Below the pieces are notes generated by a model, which was given only the letters and a program-made list of their open reading frames with translations, did no database searches and was not told the DNA's origin. Position numbers and translations under genes: made by a program. Shown here piece after piece: positions 36,001-38,929 of a DNA stretch of 38,929 nt. This DNA comes from Pseudorhodoplanes sp. (GTDB taxonomy: Bacteria > Pseudomonadota > Alphaproteobacteria > Rhizobiales > Xanthobacteraceae): positions 135,787 to 174,715 of the forward strand of contig JALHOD010000007.1 of NCBI GenBank assembly GCA_022843165.1, given 5' to 3'. Position 1 is the first letter of the stretch. Each line of letters starts with the position of its first letter.

Positions 36001-36848
36001 ATGACGGTGAACGTGAGCGGAGGCGTGCCGCCGCTGATCAGCGCGGTCAGCGCGTTGGCGCCGGTGCCGTTGAAGGTCCGCGTGGTATTGTCAGGACTGC
36101 CGTCGGTATCGCGATCCAGCCCGTCGGGGTCCACATCCGGCGAAGCATCGGTGACGTCGTTGGGATCTTCATTGCCGGCATTATTGCCGCCACCGAGCAG
36201 CAGCAAACCAAAGCTTTCCTCGCCGGGCGATTCTTCCTCGCCTTCCGAGTCCAGCGCGTGCTCTTCCTCCACATTGAAGCGCAGCCGGGCGCCGGTCTGC
36301 ACCGGCACCAGATCTTCGTCGTCCAGCAAAGGCCGCTGTTCAACCTCGGTGACAAAATTTCCAAGCTCTTCCGGCGTCAGCAGATCAAGCGGCGTGTCGC
36401 CAAGCAGATCCTGAATGGCGAAGGTGGCGAACTGCCCGCCGGTATTCTGCGGACCGCCCTGGCCGCCCGCCGCCGGCAGGATCGACTGATCCCCGGTGAT
36501 CGGGAACAGCGCTGCGAATTCGTCCGCGCTGACGATGCGGTTGCCGTCGAGATCGATGCCGCCCAGTTGCAGCGGCTTGCCGCTGGAATCGAAGAACGGA
36601 TCGATCGTCACCGTCGACTTGTTGTCGAACAGGATGACCAGACGTTCGCCGACATGAACCAGCGTGATTTTCTCGCCCGCGATTCCGGAAAAATCGAGCC
36701 TGGTATTGCCGTCCATGTTGACGACGATCGCCTGCTCGCCTTGCGGCTTCAGCAGCTTGACGACCTTCGGTGGCGTCGCAGGATTTTGGCCGGTGGTAAT
36801 GCCCTGGCCGGTGGTCACAGCCTGAGCCACAACGAACGGTGCGTTCAT
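24012..36848 (-). CDS. Giant LapA-like RTX adhesin
   Basis: About 4278 residues; I found no cysteine. Order: N-terminal retention module (1-124) with an EF-hand-like loop at 99-110; PAAG di-alanine site (125-128); acidic linker (about 185-265); nine T1SS-143-like repeats to about 2350, most with a D(Q/K/N)(L/V)DH motif; jelly-roll-like modules near 987-1160, 1500-1672 and 3013-3162; cadherin-like segments ending in NDAPV; a C-type lectin domain (3292-3452); a PPC domain (3622-3730); about 13 RTX nonapeptides (3998-4163); and a C-terminal secretion region of ~115 residues. It is exported by the type I system upstream and probably held in TolC until LapG cuts it. GAGGAA 7 bases before the ATG at 36848 decides the start over a TTG two codons up. 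Confidence 0.93.
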   Translation of the reverse strand: MNAPFVVAQAVTTGQGITTGQNPATPPKVVKLLKPQGEQAIVVNMDGNTRLDFSGIAGEKITLVHVGERLVILFDNKSTVTIDPFFDSSGKPLQLGGIDLDGNRIVSADEFAALFPITGDQSILPAAGGQGGPQNTGGQFATFAIQDLLGDTPLDLLTPEELGNFVTEVEQRPLLDDEDLVPVQTGARLRFNVEEEHALDSEGEEESPGEESFGLLLLGGGNNAGNEDPNDVTDASPDVDPDGLDRDTDGSPDNTTRTFNGTGANALTALISGGTPPLTFTVIDRSGDNVTTETGTVIQSAGFDVVYTNFDNTVPGETSIEGWASGQHIFTLTVESNGDWTFVLFGQLDHPDALFDDGTLTQGALEEVLGIDLTSLIQATDGNGSVLTLSGTGYFVIDVIDDTPIVYDEQVAPRTVSENDIKTLWSLGTSPLDGDADDGSHTGPFTLVGLPASITGDISGYVSFGADGAAATGAFGLAGDALSTLQGFGLQSKGTTLNYGLTGGDTVVASVGSGLGYRLVFTFTLNADGSYEFRLYDQLDHVAPPAGSADENFALVSSDPDNPLAAIDFGSIIVATDGDGDSISLAGKLPIEIRDDIPVVTIVATGHDVARDESAGNQQDDTTQSAVANLFSGVANKGADPDMAHGYARSGLLSPVILAGSLPGADEPRSQTLSLSLTGGNGVDSGLTTTDGKTIYLFVENGRIVGRIDGSGDGIDLDNLQPDDLAAFAIHIDQGGRISIAQFLSLEHPDPTSPNDFVDLGQVVGGAVQAVVTVVDYDDDTVSRSVDIGDSIRFYDDGPKLVTGASVSGAVDEDGLDNVAADGNEDAARPGETAGTGSILFTGGSLSALVNFGADGAGSDAFQIVSESTAESYLASLNLTSGGVAVTDAEIFGNVLTAKAADGRGIFKLTINADSTWTFELLDKVDHPVTLNPDSPNNEAFEDTRTLSLGGFIDAYDGDGDRVNLGVTAVTIVIRDDIPFVPGPAANLIANGDFLLGNWSAPQWWGSQSATADNWSISGTGTTNFERPPSGFLGLFTSNHGQPGAYMIDMGGSPGNLTISQNIAGMQAGQTYAIQFEAGAPFPQTAKLEVLFNGQVIGTIDPSGPGNLTSYNFIVTGAGNPTFDQLTFREIGTGDAPIAQQWNGQNLQTEGYHGTYIANIKTVPVYVVDEDGLPTGNGDSQTGDAATNNAFVTGVLGINWGADNHDGGTDTFIANAGFTQDAAGRSVVFTDTSVGISGGTLTSKGDDIVVSLEANGTRLVGTATHDGVSRVVFEVTLSDDDSGKFHFILRDQLDHAPNGNENDITLTFTYTASDSDNDTATGTFLVGVDDDVPVANGGTQFVGTVYEDTLTGGNAENAGAQPTSIQISLAQLNALVSVGADEQLTFAFNPVKQGVSAGVSSNGFAVTYSISGDTLSGVTADSRTVFTLVKNGNGTFTFTLLDNLDHMPNNVGGGDAETLTLNLASLLTASDYDGDTVILTGALNVNVENDIPVIGIVPGNLIVNGSFEEFSPAPGNGQWGLYSSITGWEAATDVPFEIQVGNVGGRLPQDGNAKVELDSDTTGDTTPDANPNPDDHTNTTIQQTVLTTPGAAYELTFWYSPRPDDKNPGDSSMEVLWNGHVVHAIDSTSAPEGWQKITIVVTGPAGGSAVLAFRGTGSETEYGAYIDNVSLVPIATVDEDGLTGPHSIGNNDSQTGDNVVPDSDFDANESTANGVLGIKWGADDFNGGVDGYSIAGGYTQDGSGRSVTFANATVGITGGTLTSKGDAIAISIEDGGTRLVGTATHEGVERVVFEVTLSDDDSGHFRFILKDQLDHALGDNENDIILSFNFTARDYDGDTATGVFRVLVDDDVPVALDEAVSGGVDESDIGSGAGSSQAFLLDFQSGTHTLPPDLSGTNLNVGGGTGIVVVEFAGAKILQGPDQNPGATALIFTADAGTSFTLESVALGLFGANSGLSQIVLNGYDESNNLIATYTFTAQAVGYLGQVPSTVFNAAATPFAALELFRLELVPPATLAGRIVLDNMAFTQIVPGEAQPDQTIVDLTGLVSVGADDDGTWALVTITTPQNFGGLMHDNVQITITSDGDTLIAQAGSEVVFTLALTDAGIATFTLYQPIDGDTLLELDFSEFVTVTDFDGDTITLNTGQFVINVAPDTVPTVTDAIVEGAVDEDGLGLPQPSVGNADSGRAGETAGTGNAVFAAAAGSLFGLVNFQADGAHADPFRLASEADAETWLLGLNLVSQGDIVNDAVIVGNTLTAKAVDGRDVFKLTVNSDGSWTFELLDQVDHPVTLNPDAPNNSAYEDTISINLGGFIEAYDTDGDHVALGGANLTLIIRDDIPYLAPIAGGSVSAVGQSVNGVIDFSAGADEPGAFSLAQLTSVPGASIGTVTDPDTGIITLTASIGSQVLYTLVVDPAAGTYQFNLVGLPTTATPLNTVNFGAFAPTLSKDFGTFKALDPSGNQNVNGSGTGFGLGDTHLDDGETIRFQFDNQMSLADLHFKQEGSGDVTITWVAFNSVTGQSESGTFTIPQSEAGAGIYTVDILAHIGAPGADIPSFDILDLTASSSGSGKVKIQSLGGTQLTAQDLPDIQFQLTGTDNDLDAATATFTVGIGVNYAPETQAVFASGAEDSAFIAVTLIGSDADAGDSVADFRITSLPPLSEGKLYTSNTVFDASTEVHLNDELTASGNQLVLYFVPVPDFNGNVEFGYAAIDSHGAIDATPGVAQIEVVSVNDAPAADVPDATPSTLEDQPVSIFGFSVGDVDDANLTLTLTATSTLTLSTLAGLNFTNGDGTNDTTMTFSGTIAAINAALNGMLYTPTPNFNGFGSISYLINDGTTTTNGVFNIAIAPVNDAPVMTLSDVSANVTEDSPYYANMLYDWATGSVQDTDGPSPLSISESFIDAVGQGGATVSAALLTELQQLGFGNTFNADRAGSFLYWEFELDNSLIQYLNAGQSITATYRITATDGAGGTSTQDVTVVINGVDEPANVAPVITSAPYSKAVTEDFSFTVPLGDLVGNGSFSSWSGSTGNYSFAGWTISSPGGAVYYPGLGHSNGPGVTVSTAGAGGGHFVLSQSVATLEGVDYTIGFWAAASLGQGNSNSMQVFWNGELVEAFSNLNTGGLALQNYQYFTVDVTGGAGTASSLSFDMTTGQWWLLDDVSVIANVTPGVESIGGLISFTDANLNDAHLISVTTPAGSSYLGDFIYSLSNSATGDGAGGITWTFTVDDADIQHLGQGATLTQTYTVEIDDQNGGVTPQDVTIVIRGVNDNPDAQNDTLSFGSTGGGAGTPPSGADWHYNADNGHYYKFVIADVDWTTAKDAAEAEGGYLATITSLQEEQFVQQYMGNFNNYYWLGASDADAEGTWEWVTGPEAGTVFWTTTSIGFVAGVGWVAAGTATGYASWPVAAAGYVWEPNNGVFSGNSENYLEFNSGFWWNDAENTPGGDGGNYIIEWGGVVSGGNGGVSEDDVTTFSTSLLLGNDTDIDVGDTLTVVGFGLGGTLTATTEKGATVTLDPGTGEITYDPTASLELQALNNGQNTTDSFVYRVSDGKGGFATATATLTVNGVTDSSGNTAPVLTAVGGDGTLTKGQNLDIGSFATALNVDGNFILGADPDIANATTRPHVTVEATGGNATDYYAFTVTAAGSQVTFDIDYGNEGGLDSYIYLYNSAGSLLAQDDDSDNTGQGAGGSTSTLDSYLTYTFATTGTYYIAVGSYPSPSPVPSGATYQLQISLQNAILASPIALDPVAEDAGAPTGAVGTLVSDLVDLPGGGGHDNVTDPDSGAVTGIALTGTNETNGTWWYSLDNGATWQGVGAVSDAAALLLAADAGTRLYFQAAPDFNGGVNAGIEFRAWDRSDGTAGAKVDTTVNGGSTAFSVATDIANISVTPTNDAPVATVEPIAFGRGYAVSGANSIYANQVIDLDAAYPNMFSDVDGDALVWSVVGAPSGFSFNASTRELTFQSSVVPGIYDITVNASDGSESASKTVKVWVAGSTSSWINNANGGAGNDTIIGSNSDNTRTAGDGHDFVDARSGTDTVSGGSGNDVLYGGSNSAFNSYDTLNGGDGNDYLNGNSDNDRLNGDAGDDWLVGEGGNDILSGGSGSDTLLGGNGNDILYGNSSGSSGDANEHDVLFGGAGDDQLYGGNGNDILVGGVGSDDLTGGNHADTFKWLAGDLQGGGVDDVWDFSTGTSPNSDILDLSGLLAGVSGNKADAVRFVDDDGTTRLASQSGNSNLADGDLTLQVNLGSGWTDVAVLHDTGSNFSANNDVIQIMLDTTQQQVTV
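24360..24857 (-). repeat. RTX calcium-binding nonapeptide repeats
   Basis: About 13 copies of GGxGxDxLx, for example GGSGNDVLY, GGNGNDILV and GGAGDDQLY, residues 3998-4163 of the adhesin. They fold into a beta-roll on binding calcium outside the cell, which drives type I export. The last copy runs into the ADTFKW segment typical before the secretion signal. Confidence 0.93.
26493..26975 (-). other. C-type lectin domain coding segment in adhesin
   Basis: Residues 3292-3452: start HYYKFVIADVDWTTAKDAAE, then GGYLATITSLQEEQFV, WLGASDADAEGTWEWVTG, the calcium/sugar motif EPN in WEPNNG, and WWNDAEN (WND). EPN plus WND is the mannose-type calcium-binding pair. The disulfide cysteines of animal C-type lectins are missing, as expected for a bacterial RTX adhesin. 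Confidence 0.82.
29828..30360 (-). repeat. Adhesin repeat unit D (paired with 33908-34428)
   Basis: T1SS-143-like unit running from GAVDEDGL to IRDDIPY. It shares long segments with unit C at 33908-34428, such as WTFELLD(Q/K)VDHPVTLNPD and LTAKA(V/A)DGR. Confidence 0.8.
31288..31826 (-). repeat. Adhesin repeat unit B (paired with 32860-33352)
   Basis: T1SS-143-like unit from VDEDGL to DDDVPVA. GGTLTSKGDA, TRLVGTATHEGV and RVVFEVTLSDDDSG recur almost unchanged in unit A, and the DNA is close to identical over about 85 bases (31440-31524 against 33000-33084). A jelly-roll-like module precedes each. Confidence 0.85.
32860..33352 (-). repeat. Adhesin repeat unit A (paired with 31288-31826)
   Basis: T1SS-143-like unit from VVDEDGL to DDDVPVA, the partner of unit B, preceded by jelly-roll module 1 (adhesin residues 987-1160). 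Confidence 0.85.
33908..34428 (-). repeat. Adhesin repeat unit C (paired with 29828-30360)
   Basis: T1SS-143-like unit from GAVDEDGL to IRDDIPF with ETAGTG, LLDKVDHPVTLNPDSPNN and SLGGFIDAYDGDGD, matching unit D closely although about 4 kb apart. Confidence 0.8.
36465..36476 (-). other. Predicted LapG cleavage site (PAAG) codons
   Basis: Codons 125-128 of the adhesin read Pro-Ala-Ala-Gly, matching the [P/T/A]AAG form cut by LapG proteases. It lies at the end of the retention module, the same relative place as in Pseudomonas LapA (near residue 108). Confidence 0.75.
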
Positions 36849-36855
36849 GCGCAAT

Positions 36856-36861
36856 TTCCTC
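36856..36861 (-). promoter_or_regulatory. Ribosome binding site of the adhesin gene
   Basis: GAGGAA on the minus strand, 7 bases before the ATG at 36848. It fixes the start there rather than at the TTG at 36854. Confidence 0.75.
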
Positions 36862-36921
36862 GACGCAAAAATTTTTCCGGCAGCCTTGTCCCGTGATTGC
36901 GGGAAGACGGATCGCCGCTAA

Positions 36922-36937
36922 TTAATTCAAATTTAAC
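36922..36937 (+). promoter_or_regulatory. CtrA-box-like site upstream of the adhesin gene
   Basis: TTAA-TTCAAAT-TTAAC, an exact match to the full CtrA consensus TTAA-N7-TTAAC, about 74-89 bases before the adhesin ATG. Its right end touches the candidate -10 (36937-36942), a position where binding would more likely repress that promoter. Binding is inferred. Confidence 0.55.
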
Positions 36938-37119
36938 GTATATTTATCGAAAAAACGGGTCAACTGGGGGTTGTTGTTAACCCTACATCCCGGCGCAAAA
37001 GTTAATGACTGTGGCCGGATATCCACGGCTGTTGCCAGAAAGCCCGAAATTTTGCGGCCTTCCCGTCCTGCCTTGTGAGGCGCCCGTTCGTACGTTAAGA
37101 ATCATGGCAGGGGAACATC

Positions 37120-37515
37120 ATGCAACACACGTTGAACTGCTGTGGATTGGTGCTTGGCGCGGCACTGAGCGCGGGCCTGCTGACCGCGACTGCCGCCCAG
37201 GCCGGCGGCTACCCCGCCCCGGCCCATGCCTCGGGGTCCATTGCCCTCTCCTGCGAGAATGGCCGCGTCTACCCGTTGCGGGTCCGTGCGGTCAGCGATT
37301 TCGGCGAAATCGTCACCGGCTATCTCTCGACCGGCCCCCGCCATGCGGTTCATGTCCGGCTTGTTCCGATGGGCGACGGTTATCGCTATGCCGGCCGCGG
37401 CATCTGGTTCGACGGCAAGCGCGACCTTGCCGTGCTGTATTTCGGCAGCAATCATGCGGCGGTGAATTGCACCGTCCTGCGCGACGACGGCGTGGCGATC
37501 TCCGCCAGGGGCTGA
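37120..37515 (+). CDS. Small secreted protein, MliC-like
   Basis: 131 residues with a Sec signal peptide (hydrophobic core GLVLGAALSAGLLTATAAQA, cleavage near residue 28). The mature ~100 residues have two cysteines, SCENG near the start and NCTV near the end. Between them are a GYRYAGRGIWFDGKRD segment and alternating hydrophobic strands. The C...YRY.G...F..G..A.L...C pattern recalls MliC/PliC lysozyme inhibitors, but similarity is weak by eye and the function is unproven. AGGGGA precedes the ATG. It is divergent from the adhesin gene across 271 bases. Confidence 0.65.
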   Translation: MQHTLNCCGLVLGAALSAGLLTATAAQAGGYPAPAHASGSIALSCENGRVYPLRVRAVSDFGEIVTGYLSTGPRHAVHVRLVPMGDGYRYAGRGIWFDGKRDLAVLYFGSNHAAVNCTVLRDDGVAISARG

Positions 37516-37573
37516 GCGCCGTTCCGGCAAAGGCGGCATCGCGTCAAGCCAATCGCTTCAGGGATCGCATCAA

Positions 37574-37990
37574 TCAGAGCGACTGCCCGACCGGCGGTTT
37601 TTCGACCGTGACCTGAATGCGTTGCAGCTGGATCCTGCCGTTTGCCGCAACGATCTCCAGCGTCAGCTGGTCAGTGCCGGCGAAATCCGGAGACGACCGG
37701 TAGATCGCCACAAAAGCCGGCACCTCGGCCGCAAGGCATTGCGGCAAGTTGGTCGCGCGCAATTTCCCCTGTCTGACGACGATGGTGCCGTTGGCCGGCT
37801 TGTCCTTCAGCCGCACCGTCGGCAGCGGACCGGACGAGCAATCCGAACGAATCGCGGCGAACACGCCGACACGCACATCGCGCCCCGATTGCGCTTTCAC
37901 ATTGCGCTCGAGCGGCGCGGGCTGGGCCATGGCCGGCGCCAGCGACAATGCAAGCGCAAGGCCAGCCAGCGGCACAAACCTGAATCTCAT
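37574..37990 (-). CDS. Small secreted protein of unknown function
   Basis: 138 residues with a clear Sec signal peptide (MRFRFVPLAGLALALSLAPA, cleavage near AMAQ). The mature ~115 residues have two cysteines (SDCSSG and PQCLAA) that could form a disulfide, and end in beta-strand-like segments (TDQLTLEIVAANGRIQLQRI) recalling an Ig/cadherin-like fold. I do not recognise a named family. I start at the ATG at 37990 because it opens the signal peptide; an upstream extension to 38035 is arginine-rich. It converges with the gene at 37120 and shares no visible terminator. Confidence 0.7.
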   Translation of the reverse strand: MRFRFVPLAGLALALSLAPAMAQPAPLERNVKAQSGRDVRVGVFAAIRSDCSSGPLPTVRLKDKPANGTIVVRQGKLRATNLPQCLAAEVPAFVAIYRSSPDFAGTDQLTLEIVAANGRIQLQRIQVTVEKPPVGQSL

Positions 37991-38056
37991 TGTACGTCCG
38001 GACACGCGCCGCCCCTGCTGCCGCCTTTGCCGCACGATACCAGAAATTCCGCCGCG

Positions 38057-38467
38057 CTAGGCCTGCGGCAGCATCGCGATCGCCTCGATCTCGAACACGG
38101 CTCCCGGCACGGCCAGTTTCGAAATGGCGACGGTTGTGCTGGCCGGCGGCGCGGCCATGTTGAAATGGGCGTCGCGCAATTCGCGGAAGATCGGCAGATG
38201 CGACATGTCGGTCAGATAATTGTTGATCTTCACCACATGCTCGAAGCCGGCGCCGACGGCGTTCAGGGCCAGTTTCAGATTGGCAAAAGCCTGCGTCGCC
38301 TGCGCGCGAAAATCGCCCGCCGCCCCGACCAGCTTGCCGTCGCTGTCGAGACCCAACTGACCTGCGATATAAATGACGCGGCCCGGCCCGACGATGTCGA
38401 CGACATGGCTGTAGCCGGGCGGCTTGTATAATGTGCCGGGATTCAGAAAACGCGGATTCGAGGCCAT
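38057..38467 (-). CDS. RidA/YjgF/UK114-family protein
   Basis: 136 residues, the usual size. Family features: VIYIAGQLGLDSDGKLVGA, QATQAFANLKLALNAVGAGF, VVKINNYLTDMSHLPIFREL and the C-terminal FEIEAIAML. Archetypal RidA enzymes that deaminate 2-aminoacrylate have an arginine about 12 residues before the (V/I)EIEA strand; here the segment is PPASTTVAIS with no arginine. So this is one of the Rid subgroups whose reaction is unknown. AGGAGAG lies before the ATG at 38467. It follows the NDUFS4-like gene by 40 bases and may be co-transcribed with it. Confidence 0.88.
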   Translation of the reverse strand: MASNPRFLNPGTLYKPPGYSHVVDIVGPGRVIYIAGQLGLDSDGKLVGAAGDFRAQATQAFANLKLALNAVGAGFEHVVKINNYLTDMSHLPIFRELRDAHFNMAAPPASTTVAISKLAVPGAVFEIEAIAMLPQA

Positions 38468-38507
38468 CGATCTCTCCTGCACGATGCCGGACGCGACGAT
38501 GCGCGGA

Positions 38508-38813
38508 TCAGTGCGTCCACAATCCCCGGCGCCGGAATGCGAAGTTGTCGGCATACGCCATGGTACGGCGGACCGGCTGCTTTTCGTCGGACACCTGGTA
38601 GGCGATGCCGTGCCGCTCGCAATAGGCGATCGCCTCGTCCTTGCTGGCGAAGCGCAGCCGCACCTGACTGTTCATGTCGGTCGAACTGGTCCATCCCATC
38701 AGCGGCTCGACCACCCGCGGCGCATCCGGCTCATAATCCAGCACCCAGTCCTTGGTCTTGGCGGTGCCGGACTGCATCGCATTGCGCGCGGGCTTGTAGA
38801 TACGGGCTGTCAT
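38508..38813 (-). CDS. NDUFS4-family complex I accessory subunit
   Basis: 101 residues matching the ETC complex I 18 kDa (NDUFS4) conserved region: RIYKPARNAMQSGTAKTKDW near the start, then LDYEPDAP, PLMGWTSSTDMNSQVRL, EAIAYCERHGIAYQV and ending in YADNFAF...WTH. Alphaproteobacteria keep this mitochondrial-type supernumerary subunit of NADH:quinone oxidoreductase, usually away from the nuo operon, as here. It acts at the cytoplasmic side of complex I. The ATG at 38813 begins MTARIYKPA, the standard start. Confidence 0.93.
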   Translation of the reverse strand: MTARIYKPARNAMQSGTAKTKDWVLDYEPDAPRVVEPLMGWTSSTDMNSQVRLRFASKDEAIAYCERHGIAYQVSDEKQPVRRTMAYADNFAFRRRGLWTH

Positions 38814-38861
38814 GGCTTCAGCGCATCCCTGTTCAACCGTCTGTCGTCTGTCACGCGCCTC

Positions 38862-38876
38862 CGGCTCGCCGAGCCG
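38862..38876. repeat. Short perfect inverted repeat between tRNA and NDUFS4-like gene
   Basis: CGGCTC-GCC-GAGCCG, a 6-base stem with 3-base loop, about 23 bases downstream of the minus-strand tRNA 3' end. It may help end the tRNA transcript, but there is no U-tract. Confidence 0.35.
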
Positions 38877-38898
38877 AAGCCCGAAGAGCGAAGGCGGA

Positions 38899-38929
38899 TG
38901 GTCGGGGCAGCAGGATTTGAACCTGCGAC
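38899..38929 (-). tRNA. tRNA 3' end, probably tRNA-Pro (partial)
   Basis: On the minus strand the visible 31 bases give a T arm GCAGG TTCAAAT CCTGC, the acceptor strand TGCCCCG, discriminator A and CCA (38899-38901). A G at position 72 with A73 implies C1-G72, typical of tRNA-Pro. The anticodon lies beyond the window, so identity is inferred. Confidence 0.75.

Larger units (their letters stand above)
36849..37119. promoter_or_regulatory. Adhesin promoter region
   Basis: 271 bases between divergent genes, AT-rich near the middle. On the minus strand a candidate sigma-70 promoter is TTGACC (36958-36963) and TATACG (36937-36942), spacer 15. A GGGTT-N6-AACCC inverted repeat (36968-36983) lies just upstream of it, and the decamer TTGTTGTTAA (36971-36980) is also present before tolC (17261-17270). 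The promoter of the + gene at 37120 must also be here, but I do not see it. Confidence 0.45.

Noticed and set aside
36849-36854. TTG start two codons upstream of the adhesin ATG
   Set aside because: The GAGGAA ribosome site is at 7 bases from the ATG but only one base from the TTG.
1-38929. Insertion sequences, prophage or integrase genes
   Set aside because: None seen; gene content and codon use look uniform apart from the low-GC promoter stretches.

Overview
The window comes from a GC-rich alphaproteobacterium, most likely a Hyphomicrobiales member near Bradyrhizobium/Rhodopseudomonas/Afipia. The signs are an aapJQMP general amino-acid transporter, an NDUFS4-type complex I accessory subunit, a LapG-type (BTLCP) peptidase and intergenic palindromes typical of that group. 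The genus call is inference; I could not run a comparison.

Layout, left to right. Bases 1-1940 (+): the tail of a cysteine synthase, 3-mercaptopyruvate sulfurtransferase (sseA) and an ETHE1-type persulfide dioxygenase, a compact sulfur/persulfide block. Bases 1947-6139 (-): aapJ-aapQ-aapM-aapP, a polar amino-acid ABC importer. Bases 6369-7565 (+): a cystathionine beta-lyase-type PLP enzyme. Bases 7562-16617 (-): yfhM (bacterial alpha-2-macroglobulin), pbpC (PBP1C, 4-base ATGA overlap) and an ArnT-like GT39 membrane glycosyltransferase, a periplasmic defence and cell-wall group. A tRNA-Arg(TCT) follows at 16948.

Bases 17371-36848 hold the most interesting system: a complete Lap-type type I secretion and adhesin module. 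It has a TolC-family outer-membrane protein with an unusual C-terminal tail, an ABC exporter with a degenerate C39-like domain, an HlyD-family adaptor, a LapG-like periplasmic cysteine protease, and, convergent with it, a 12.8 kb gene for a ~4278-residue RTX adhesin. The adhesin has an N-terminal retention module ending in a PAAG di-alanine site (the LapG target type), about nine T1SS-143-like repeats, three jelly-roll-like modules, a cysteine-free C-type lectin domain with EPN and WND motifs, a PPC domain, about 13 RTX nonapeptides and a C-terminal secretion region. No LapD-like c-di-GMP receptor is in the window. The two outer promoter regions (before tolC and before the adhesin) each carry a TTAA-N7-TTAA sequence, the CtrA box form, which suggests cell-cycle control of adhesin export and synthesis.

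Bases 37120-38929: a small secreted MliC-like protein (+), a small secreted protein of unknown function (-), a RidA-family protein and an NDUFS4-like complex I subunit (-), and the 3' end of a probable tRNA-Pro (-) cut by the window edge.
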